The notes beneath the pieces are model-generated. The model was not told the DNA's origin. It saw only the letters and a list, made by a program, of their open reading frames with translations, and did no database searches. Shown in pieces: positions 46,089 to 53,788 of a stretch of 64,000 bases of DNA; position 1 is the first letter of the stretch, and each line of letters begins with the position of its first letter. The position numbers and the translations under genes are program-made. The stretch covers positions 1 to 64,000 of the forward strand of contig NZ_JANUCQ010000005.1 in the NCBI RefSeq assembly GCF_024807035.1. The letters are read 5' to 3'. This DNA is from Methanococcus voltae PS (GTDB taxonomy: Archaea; AGJL01; Methanococci; Methanococcales; Methanococcaceae).

Positions 46089-47876
46089 TTAATCCTTTTT
46101 TTCCATTAATTCAATTGCAGAACGTTTGCAAACATCTACGCATAAACCGCAACCTACACAAAGCGATTTATTAATTTCTGCTTTTTTAGTTTCATTATTA
46201 AATGAAATTGCAGGACAACCGATTCTTAAACAAAGTTTGCAACCGTTACATTTTTCAGAATTCACTTGTAAATCTTTATATTCAAATTTAATTCCTTTTA
46301 TTAATATACAAGGTCTTTTTGTAATTATAAGCGATGGTTCTTCGGCATTTACTTCTGTTTTGATAACTTCTTCGAGTTTCTCTAAGTCGTAAGCATCAAC
46401 TTCTACAACTCTTTTAATACCGATTGCCTTACCAAGTGCTACAAAATCAATTTGTGGGGCTATATCGCCTTTTAATGTCTTACCGGTTGATGGATTTTCT
46501 TGGTGACCCGTCATAGCAGTTATTGAATTGTCCAATACAATAACGGTGCTATTTCCTTTGTTATATACTATATCAATTAATCCGGTAACGCCAGAGTGCC
46601 AAAATGTAGAATCTCCGATAACTGCAACGGATTTTTTCGCGAATTCTTTGCCTTTTGCCATTTCAAAGCCGTGAGCCATCCCGATACTTGCACCCATACA
46701 AATTGTAGTGTCGATAGCACTTAAGGGAGGTACGCCGCCCAATGTATAACATCCGATATCGCCAGAAACGTTTAATTTAAGCTTTTTCAAAATATAGAAT
46801 GGTCCCCTGTGGTGACAACCCGGGCATAATACCGGAGGTCTAACGGGTAAATCTTCTTGTACGTCGTAGGTAACCAAAGATTCAGAGTTTAACTCACCAG
46901 CTTCTTTTAAACAGTTTCTTATGATTTCAGGGCTTAATTCTCCAATTGTTGGGAAAATTTCTTTTCCAATAACGTTTAATCCCCAAGATTTTATTTCTTT
47001 TTCGAAAATAGGTTCTAACTCTTCAATAACATACACTTTATCGCAAGTATTAACGAATTCGGTTATTGCTTCCTTAGGTAATGGGTATACCATTCCTAAT
47101 TTAAAAAATGAAGCGTTAGGACATACTTCCTTTGCATATTGGTATGATGCACCACTTGTTATGATACCTATGGCTTTATCATTGTATTCCACGTTTATAA
47201 GATTATTTTTAGGATTATTTGCGAATTCTTGAAGTTTATCAAGTCTTTCTTCGATAATAACTCTTCTTTTTCTTGCGTTTGCCGGTGCAGAAATGTATTT
47301 ATCAGGGTTTTTATCATAAGGTCTTGAAATTATCTCTTCATCAGTTATCCGGTTTTCTAAGGACACAATACTTTGAGAATGGGATATTCTTGTAGTTAAT
47401 CTTAAAATCACAGGAGTATCAAATTTTTCACTTATCTCAAAAGCCATTTTCGTATAATCCTTACATTCTTGGCTGTTTGAAGGTTCTAAAACAGGGCATT
47501 TTCCCGCCATTCCAAAGTATCTTGTGTCTTGCTCATTTTGAGAGCTGTGCATACTTGGGTCGTCAGCTACGGCAATTACAAGACCGCTGTTTACTCCAGT
47601 GTAGGTAACGGTCATAAATGGGTCGGCAGCTACGTTTAAACCAACGTGTTTCATTGAAACGATACTCCTTGAGCCGGCTATTGATGAACCTATGGCTACT
47701 TCTAATGCTACTTTCTCATTTGTTGACCATTCTGAATTTATTTCATCATATCGAGCAATATATTCGGTTATTTCAGTACTCGGGGTTCCAGGATAAGCTG
47801 TTGCAACAGTTGCGCCTGCTTCGTACGCACCACGAGCTACTGCAAAGTTTCCAAGCAATAATTCTTTTTTTGACAT
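46089..47876 (-). CDS. iorA: Indolepyruvate:ferredoxin oxidoreductase subunit alpha
   Basis: A 595-residue thiamine-diphosphate enzyme subunit. Residues 1-200 are the pyrimidine-binding domain (ATAYPGTPSTEITEYIA); CPGCHHRGPFYIL near residue 355 begins the TPP domain with GDIGCYTLGG, GDSTFWHSGVTGL and VLDNSITAMTGHQENP; the C-terminus holds two ferredoxin motifs, CNGCKLCLRIGCP and CVGCGLCVDVC. The first has an extra residue before the fourth Cys, as known in IorA. The ATG at 47876 follows GAGGTATACC; the TTG four codons earlier overlaps the site. Cytoplasmic, ferredoxin-linked. Confidence 0.95.
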   Translation of the reverse strand: MSKKELLLGNFAVARGAYEAGATVATAYPGTPSTEITEYIARYDEINSEWSTNEKVALEVAIGSSIAGSRSIVSMKHVGLNVAADPFMTVTYTGVNSGLVIAVADDPSMHSSQNEQDTRYFGMAGKCPVLEPSNSQECKDYTKMAFEISEKFDTPVILRLTTRISHSQSIVSLENRITDEEIISRPYDKNPDKYISAPANARKRRVIIEERLDKLQEFANNPKNNLINVEYNDKAIGIITSGASYQYAKEVCPNASFFKLGMVYPLPKEAITEFVNTCDKVYVIEELEPIFEKEIKSWGLNVIGKEIFPTIGELSPEIIRNCLKEAGELNSESLVTYDVQEDLPVRPPVLCPGCHHRGPFYILKKLKLNVSGDIGCYTLGGVPPLSAIDTTICMGASIGMAHGFEMAKGKEFAKKSVAVIGDSTFWHSGVTGLIDIVYNKGNSTVIVLDNSITAMTGHQENPSTGKTLKGDIAPQIDFVALGKAIGIKRVVEVDAYDLEKLEEVIKTEVNAEEPSLIITKRPCILIKGIKFEYKDLQVNSEKCNGCKLCLRIGCPAISFNNETKKAEINKSLCVGCGLCVDVCKRSAIELMEKKD

Positions 47877-48219
47877 GGTATACCTCAATTTACATTATAT
47901 GGCTTATATAAATTATAATAAACTTTATGAGTTATAATAAAATTCGATTTAATAACTTTACTAGTATATTATTCTAGCTTTAATTCTAGCTTTAATTGTA
48001 ATCTAATTGTAATTATTAATAGTGATAGTATTTGCACATAATAATAATTTCAATTCATATATAAATATTAAGTAGAAGTATTTAAAAAAAACGCTGATTC
48101 GAAGTCTTCGTAAAATTGATAAAGTTACATACTTAGATTAATATATACAAATTAATAAATAATATATTAAGGGAAATTAAAATGCCACATAAAAGGATTA
48201 AAAATATATTAAATTATAA
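47877..48219. other. Divergent intergenic region, iorA / small membrane protein
   Basis: AT-rich. Contains the 11-bp near-palindrome CGAAGTCTTCG at 48100-48110 in an otherwise G/C-poor region, and a 21-codon frame from ATG 48182 that overlaps the start of the next gene. Confidence 0.45.
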
Positions 48220-48669
48220 ATGGGGGAAATTTTGCCAAATTTATTAAAATTATTAAATTTATCGAAGTTATCTCGTAATTTTAAATCCAGCAAGAGAGCA
48301 AAAAACAAAGGAATTACAAAATTATTTTTATTCATAGTTATTACTATGTTATTTTTAAACTCAAGCTGTGGATTAGTTACTAAATTTGTATTACCTATGT
48401 TAAATTCTGAAAATATAGAAAGTATGGACGAAAAAATATTAAATAATAAAAATATAACCTATTCAAACTATAAAGTAGAATTAATTAAAGATTTGGCTCA
48501 TAAAATACCAGTAATGGATAGAGGTACTGAATACGTAATTACACTAATATCTGCAGTAACTTTTAGTATTTTAGCATACGTATTTTTTTCGTACCTGTCA
48601 GAAGAGCATAAAAAACAAAAAAAGCGGTTAGAGAAATCTAAAAAGAGAAAGGAACCGTCATACGTTTAA
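48220..48669 (+). CDS. Small predicted membrane protein, unknown function
   Basis: Not recognised. The 149-residue protein has a basic N-terminus (residues 1-32), a hydrophobic segment LFLFIVITMLFLNSSCG (about 35-52, possibly a lipoprotein-like or membrane anchor), a polar middle, a second hydrophobic helix (VITLISAVTFSILAYVFFSY, about 107-126) and a Lys/Arg-rich tail. Both ends may be cytoplasmic with an external loop. The start is uncertain: the ATG at 48220 has no ribosome site, whereas the TTG at 48232 follows GGGGGAAA closely and would shorten the protein by four residues. Confidence 0.55.
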   Translation: MGEILPNLLKLLNLSKLSRNFKSSKRAKNKGITKLFLFIVITMLFLNSSCGLVTKFVLPMLNSENIESMDEKILNNKNITYSNYKVELIKDLAHKIPVMDRGTEYVITLISAVTFSILAYVFFSYLSEEHKKQKKRLEKSKKRKEPSYV

Positions 48670-48710
48670 TTTTTAATTATTTTTATAGTATACTATTTTT
48701 ATTATTTTTA

Positions 48711-49169
48711 TTATTTCTTTATTTTTATTTCGTTGATGAATTTTTCACAATAATTACACCTTATTTTTAAATTCTCTTTATCTTCTATTTTGAATTTTCC
48801 AGTAACTTTTTCCTTATTAGTTATGCAGTTTGGATTGGTGCAGATTAGTATACCTTCAATTTTATCAGGAACTTTAACTTTAAACTTTTTTACTACTTTA
48901 CTATCCTTTATAATATTTATAGTAGCGTTTGGGGATATTAACGCTATTTTGCTAACTTCTGCTTCACAAAGTTCCTTTCCTTCAATTTTTAAAATGTCTT
49001 TAGCTCCATTTTTTGAATTAACGTTCATAGCCAAAGTTACGGTTGTATCTTTTGGCATATTTAATATTTGATATACGTTTAATGCCTTAGAGCTAGTTAT
49101 GTGGTCGATAACTGTTCCATTATCAATTGGTTTTACTTTTAACTGTTTTTTATCAATTTCTGCAACCAT
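48711..49169 (-). CDS. pyrI: Aspartate carbamoyltransferase regulatory subunit
   Basis: PyrI binds nucleotide effectors and zinc and assembles with PyrB in pyrimidine synthesis. 152 residues: N-terminal allosteric domain (LKVKPIDNGTVIDHITSSKA) and C-terminal zinc domain with Cys at CTNPNC and CNYC (CX4C...CX2C), the usual four ligands. The start follows AATGGTGAATTT. No pyrB in the window. It is convergent with the small membrane protein gene and divergent from the FMN-binding protein gene. Confidence 0.94.
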   Translation of the reverse strand: MVAEIDKKQLKVKPIDNGTVIDHITSSKALNVYQILNMPKDTTVTLAMNVNSKNGAKDILKIEGKELCEAEVSKIALISPNATINIIKDSKVVKKFKVKVPDKIEGILICTNPNCITNKEKVTGKFKIEDKENLKIRCNYCEKFINEIKIKK

Positions 49170-49352
49170 AAATTCACCATTATCATTTATTTCTTTAGTT
49201 TTAATTATAATTTTATAATATGTATTTTTTATAATAGGTATTATTTGTATTACTTATCTTATGTTATTTAACAATTTATATATAGCCATATTTATAAAAT
49301 TTTATTACAGGCAATTTAACCAAAAAATACTCAAAAATAGAGGGGGATTAAA

Positions 49353-49835
49353 ATGGTCTTTAAAATACCTAAAATGAATAAAGAAGAATACGATACTCTT
49401 GTAAATAATAATCACGTTTCAAGAATCGCTTTTTCAGGTTCGGAATACCCATACATTGCACCGTTTTTATATGTATTTGATGGTCAATATATGTATTTCC
49501 TTTCAACCAAATATGGGCGAAAAATAGAGCTTTTAAAAAATAATCCGTATGTATCTGTTGAAATTGATAAATTTTCTGACGATATGTCTTGTTTTAAATT
49601 TATAACTCTTCAAGGAAAAATTGTTGAGGAAGAAAACGCTGAAAAAAAAGTTGAAATTAAAAAGAAATTTGTAGATATGATAATATCCAGAGGTTTATCT
49701 AATATAGTACTCGAAGCACTAGGTCAGAATTCAGAGGAGCCGGTAAAGTCTATAATTACAAATGATAATACCCACATTTGGAAATTAACGGATATTGAAG
49801 ACATTGTAGCATTAAAAAATGAAAAATCATATTAA
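49353..49835 (+). CDS. Pyridoxamine 5'-phosphate oxidase-like FMN-binding protein
   Basis: A 160-residue split-barrel protein of the PNPOx-like superfamily: RIAFSGSEYPYIAPFLYVFD near residue 23, FLSTKYGRKIELLKNNPYVS near 49, and FKFITLQGKIVEEEN near 82. These proteins bind FMN, F420 or haem; 160 residues and the N-terminal MNKEEYDTLVNNNHV suit the FMN-type nitroimidazole-resistance-like group. Substrate unknown. Start follows AGAGGGGGATTAAA. Single gene between pyrI and the nuclease-like gene. Confidence 0.82.
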   Translation: MVFKIPKMNKEEYDTLVNNNHVSRIAFSGSEYPYIAPFLYVFDGQYMYFLSTKYGRKIELLKNNPYVSVEIDKFSDDMSCFKFITLQGKIVEEENAEKKVEIKKKFVDMIISRGLSNIVLEALGQNSEEPVKSIITNDNTHIWKLTDIEDIVALKNEKSY

Positions 49836-50049
49836 ATTATTTTATTATTAAATTATTTTATTATTTTATTATTTTATTATTTTATTTTAGTATCCTTTTA
49901 GTTTACTATTATTTTAGTACCATATTGCGTATTTTTACATAAAATCACATATAAATTAATAAATACTTTGTTTTAGAAATATAATCTATAATTAAATTAC
50001 AATCATAAGTTATAATAGATAATTTAATAAAAATATAGGACTGATTAGT

Positions 50050-50985
50050 ATGGTATTATTCGAATTAAGCAATAATAACAAAATAGCCGAGATTAAAGAG
50101 AAAGAATTTAAATTAGAAAAGGATTTGCAGGACGTATGTGAAAAAAATTTAAAAGAACTTTTAAATTTGAAATTTGTTGCAAGTGAATTTTCCGTTGAAA
50201 AATATCGATTTGATACGGTTGCTTACGACGAAGAAAATAAATCTTTTGTAATCATAGAATACAAAAGAGGACAAAATTATAGTGTTATAGACCAAGGTTA
50301 TGCTTATTTAGCAACAATGTTAAATAATAAAGCTGAATTTATTTTAGAATTCAATGAAAAGTTTGAAACAAGCTTAAAAAGAAAACATATTGATTGGTCT
50401 CAATCTAAAGTTATTTTTATTTCTCAATCGTTTAACAAATTTCAAAAGGATACCATTAATTTCAAGGATTTACCTATAGAAATATATGAAATTAAACGAT
50501 TTGATAATAATACTTTATCATTCAGTGAGGTAAAGGGTAATCGAATTACAAATAGTATTTCAAATATAGCCGTGGAAAATGAAACAATCAAAAAGGTTAG
50601 CTCTGAAGTGAAAACATATACTATGGATTACCACTATAGTATGGGAAGTCCTGAAACCATTGAATTATATGAAAAATTTAAGGATAAAATAGAAGAAATG
50701 ATACCAGATATCCAAATAGAGCCTAAAAAATGGTATATTGCATTTAAAAAGAATAATAAAAACATTGTTGATTTTACGATACAAAAATCTCAGTTGAAAA
50801 TTTGGTTAAATTTGAAAATGGGGGAACTTAATGACATTAAATCGCTATATAGGAATGTTGCAGGCATTGGTAAATTTGGAAATGGAGATTATGAATATAA
50901 TTTTACAAATGACGAAGAATTAGAATATATGTTAAGTTTAATAAAACAAGTTTATAAAATTCAAAATAAAATTAAAGATGATTAA
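50050..50985 (+). CDS. DUF5655-type protein with PD-(D/E)XK nuclease-like N-terminal domain
   Basis: A 311-residue protein. The N-terminal half has a restriction-endonuclease-like pattern: FSVEKYRFDTVAYDEENKSF then VIIEYKRGQNYSVIDQGY, i.e. a Glu at the helix start, an Asp and E-x-K, consistent with a PD-(D/E)XK core. The C-terminal 110 residues (KKWYIAFKKNNKNIVDFTIQ... LKIWLNLKMGELND) match the DUF5655 domain. It is probably a DNA-binding or nuclease-like protein, perhaps defence or repair related; activity is unproven. Start follows AGGACTGATTAGT. No methylase partner nearby. Confidence 0.7.
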   Translation: MVLFELSNNNKIAEIKEKEFKLEKDLQDVCEKNLKELLNLKFVASEFSVEKYRFDTVAYDEENKSFVIIEYKRGQNYSVIDQGYAYLATMLNNKAEFILEFNEKFETSLKRKHIDWSQSKVIFISQSFNKFQKDTINFKDLPIEIYEIKRFDNNTLSFSEVKGNRITNSISNIAVENETIKKVSSEVKTYTMDYHYSMGSPETIELYEKFKDKIEEMIPDIQIEPKKWYIAFKKNNKNIVDFTIQKSQLKIWLNLKMGELNDIKSLYRNVAGIGKFGNGDYEYNFTNDEELEYMLSLIKQVYKIQNKIKDD

Positions 50986-51022
50986 TGAAAATTAATAAAA
51001 TTAATAAAATTAATAAAAATAA

Positions 51023-51328
51023 CTATTCTTTAGGAATTAAATTTTCAAAAGGCTTAAAATACCCCAAAGGTATCAATTCAAATTCTATATAGCCTTCTTT
51101 TACCAAGGGTAGCTTATTAATTTCCAGTTCTGCTTCTTCTACAGAATCGGCTTCTAAAATTAACACTGCTCCTTTATTATCCATTCTAAAATAAAATTCG
51201 CGTACAAAATCAGATTTGTAGCCTTCCCAAAAATGAATAAATTCATCATTTAAGGTTTTTTGCATTTTTTCAGGATTCGTTTCAAAATCCATGGGTTTTA
51301 TATCTTTTCCCACTGCCAATATTTTCAT
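51023..51328 (-). CDS. Small dimeric alpha-beta barrel (YciI/muconolactone isomerase-like) protein
   Basis: A 101-residue protein with the ferredoxin-like pattern of the DABB superfamily: MKILAVGKDIKPMDF strand, VREFYFRMDNKGAVLILEA, and SVEEAELEINKLPLVKEGYI. Function unknown. The ATG at 51328 follows GAGAGGAGCAATT; a TTG five codons upstream overlaps this site. Convergent with the nuclease-like gene. Confidence 0.65.
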   Translation of the reverse strand: MKILAVGKDIKPMDFETNPEKMQKTLNDEFIHFWEGYKSDFVREFYFRMDNKGAVLILEADSVEEAELEINKLPLVKEGYIEFELIPLGYFKPFENLIPKE

Positions 51329-51534
51329 AATTGCTCCTCTCAAAAATATTGTTATTTTATATTATTTCTATTAATAATTATTATTTTTTAGATGCTATAA
51401 ATAATATCATTATTTTCATTATGTACCTATGTTAAAATTCATTAATGTTAAATAATGATATTTTCATAACTTATATTGGGTAAAAAATCAATATTAAAAT
51501 TTAAAAATAAATCTAAAGAGGGGAGAGGGGAATT

Positions 51535-52563
51535 ATGGTAGAAAAGCCAAAAAATGCTACGAATGATACTGCAAACTCCAAAAAAAGAGTTATCGTAGTT
51601 GTAAATAAATATTGGGAATGTGACCCGGTATGTTGGGTTCTTACAAATAGTTATCTAACTGACGAGTGTAACTACACTGATAAAAAATATATCATTGACT
51701 TAGATGTTGAAAATTCGCTTACATTACTTACCTATCCGACTTATGGGTCTGCTAAACCGTTTGAAGGTTCTGGAACTATTCCGAGAATGGTTTTTGAGAC
51801 TGAAAAAAGAAATATAGAAGTATGGTGTATCTCAGACTTGCTTAGTAATAGTGGTTCAGAATTACAGTCAAGTTCTGAAGAAAAAATGAAGTTGCTTCCT
51901 CAAATCTATGAATATGAATACTTAGGGGAGAAATTAGACATAGAAATGGTTATTGCAGTAGGTACGGCTTCCGCGGGACCTTGCGTAACATCTGATTCTC
52001 CATTTGGGACAGATAATATCAATGGTGCCGTTATAATCGGAAGTAACGTATTTATGCACGATGGTTGGGAACAGGGTTCTTTAAGTAAATTTGAGTGTGA
52101 CTGTTGGGGTCAAATAATGCCTTCGTGCTCAAATGATTATATAAGAGAACTCGAAGAAGTTGATTTTAAAAACTATAAAGGACTTATGCTTAGCCCACCG
52201 AATAATCCATCAACCGTTGAAACTCCAGTATATGTAAGTGAAAATTACGTTGCTTTAGGCTCTGTAAATGTAACAAACTATAATTCATATAGTACTAAAG
52301 ATAAAGAAACAGCCAAGACTTTTTTTGAGAATTACCCCGGTAGCCACGATGGAGTTTCCCTGGAAACCACACATTGTTTGATATACCTGGCTGCAAAAGA
52401 TTATTTATGCAGTAATCCACCATTTATGTTCGTAAGTGGTATCGTAGACCGATTTTTATGCTTTGATAGTGATGTTGACCCTACACCTTACGCGCAAAAT
52501 GTTTCAGGAGCACATAACGCAGGAGTCACTGTGGCTTACATAATATCCCAGTTAGAAAAATAA
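51535..52563 (+). CDS. Nucleoside-phosphorylase-superfamily-like protein
   Basis: Tentative. In the 342-residue sequence VIAVGTASAGPCVTSDSPFG near residue 140 resembles the phosphate/ribose loop of purine nucleoside phosphorylases, and SHDGVSLETTHCLIYLAAKD near 275 followed by PPFMFVSGIVDRF resembles the SVETTH...FVSG(I)(T)D region of MTA/SAH nucleosidase-type enzymes. No signal peptide or membrane helix. Nine or more Cys (for example FECDCWGQIMPSC) are unusual for the family and may bind metal or form an exported variant. Start follows GAGAGGGGAATT. The role is unknown. Confidence 0.5.
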   Translation: MVEKPKNATNDTANSKKRVIVVVNKYWECDPVCWVLTNSYLTDECNYTDKKYIIDLDVENSLTLLTYPTYGSAKPFEGSGTIPRMVFETEKRNIEVWCISDLLSNSGSELQSSSEEKMKLLPQIYEYEYLGEKLDIEMVIAVGTASAGPCVTSDSPFGTDNINGAVIIGSNVFMHDGWEQGSLSKFECDCWGQIMPSCSNDYIRELEEVDFKNYKGLMLSPPNNPSTVETPVYVSENYVALGSVNVTNYNSYSTKDKETAKTFFENYPGSHDGVSLETTHCLIYLAAKDYLCSNPPFMFVSGIVDRFLCFDSDVDPTPYAQNVSGAHNAGVTVAYIISQLEK

Positions 52564-52682
52564 TATTTAATTTAACTATTTTTAATTTATTATTTGTTCA
52601 TTAAATAATCATATAAATTTAAAGTTTAAAAAATAAAAAATATATAAAAAATATATAAATAAAAATAATAAAAATTAATGAA

Positions 52683-53207
52683 TTAATTATCTATTATTTT
52701 TTTATTTAAATCATCGAGTGCTTTTAATTCGCTATTCAAACTATTTTCCATAGTTTTTAATTCTCGAGTCTTTATATCCATTAATTCTTTTAATTCATAC
52801 AATTCATTTTGATTGTCAAGTTCTTTCGAATTAGTTGAATTCATATTCTGAAGTTCATGATAATCACTGATTATTTGTTCCAGTGAATTCTCACATTCAG
52901 TAATTTTCGAATTGTAATATCTTACATTTTCCTTACAGTATTCTATTTCTAAAACTAATTCATTTAATAACTTTTTTTCACAAATCAGATAACTTTTTTT
53001 ATCGCTTTTGTGCTTAGAATGATGATTATTTGTTGATTGAAGAGTAATCTCCCTTTGCCTTGAGTATTCTTTAGATTCATTAGTTGGTAATATAAAAAAT
53101 AATTTGCCAACGCGGTCTATAAAACCCTCAAAAAACATAGCGTAGATTACGATTATTCCTATTACTGCCATAATAATTATGGATAGCAGGTTAATATCTA
53201 ATCCCAT
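52683..53207 (-). CDS. Predicted membrane-anchored coiled-coil protein
   Basis: A 174-residue protein with a single hydrophobic helix near residues 8-27 (INLLSIIIMAVIGIIVIYAM), a short polar segment, then a long helical, Glu/Lys/Asn/Leu-rich region from residue 75 to the end with heptad character (KLLNELVLEIEYCKENVRYY and ELKELMDIKTRELKTMENSL). Probably an N-terminal membrane anchor carrying a cytoplasmic coiled coil. No family recognised. Start follows AGGGGCAAT. It is downstream of fttA on the same strand, separated by 580 bases. Confidence 0.6.
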   Translation of the reverse strand: MGLDINLLSIIIMAVIGIIVIYAMFFEGFIDRVGKLFFILPTNESKEYSRQREITLQSTNNHHSKHKSDKKSYLICEKKLLNELVLEIEYCKENVRYYNSKITECENSLEQIISDYHELQNMNSTNSKELDNQNELYELKELMDIKTRELKTMENSLNSELKALDDLNKKIIDN

Positions 53208-53788
53208 ATTGCCCCTATTCCTATTTTATATACATATATATTTTAAATATTACGTTCGTGATATTACTATTTACATTTATATGGCATAGTCAATAATTTA
53301 ATATATTAACTAACATCACGCCATAGTTGGTAGTAATTAAATGAGAAATAGATACCAGTAAATATCTTAGTATCTAGCTAATATTTAGTTAAAAACTTAA
53401 AAATTTAAAAGTTTATTTAATATATTTTTTTATGTAGTATTGTATTTGCCCTTTGTAATACTTCATATTAATGCCGTTATGAATATATACCTTTTAATGT
53501 ATATCATAACAACATTAATATATTATTTAGTTATCATATAAATACTATGTACAATTAATTCAGAACTTATTGAACAATTATGTTATAATATTCAAAAATG
53601 GATAAAAAAATATATAAATGATTAGTTTCCAAAATATTGGTTTCAAAATAAATTAAAAAGAATAGAAAGAAAAAATAAATTAATTTAAAATAAAATAAAT
53701 TAAAATAAATTAATTTAAAATAAAATATAGGTACAAGACTAAAAATAAATAATTAAACTAAGTATTAATTTAATTATTATTAATTTAA
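53208..53788. other. Intergenic region with predicted RNA/DNA secondary structure
   Basis: No frame. It holds a large inverted repeat at 53465-53521 (listed) and a second, weaker set: CGTGAT at 53257-53262 pairs with ATCACG at 53315-53320, and ATGGC at 53281-53285 with GCCAT at 53320-53324. Function unknown. Confidence 0.45.
53465..53521. other. Long imperfect inverted repeat (57 bp hairpin)
   Basis: Arms ATATTAATG / CATTAATAT (9 bp, perfect) enclose GTTATGAATATATA / TGTATATCATAAC (11 of 13 paired, one bulge), with CC opposite AA between. The loop is about 8 bases. It lies 270 bases from the fttA stop codon and 260 bases from the start of the coiled-coil gene. Could be a regulatory RNA element, terminator-like structure or protein-binding dyad. 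Confidence 0.5.

Noticed and set aside
48100-48110. CGAAGTCTTCG as an operator for iorA
   Set aside because: Single occurrence, short, about 220 bases from iorA, no related copy seen; kept only in the intergenic note.
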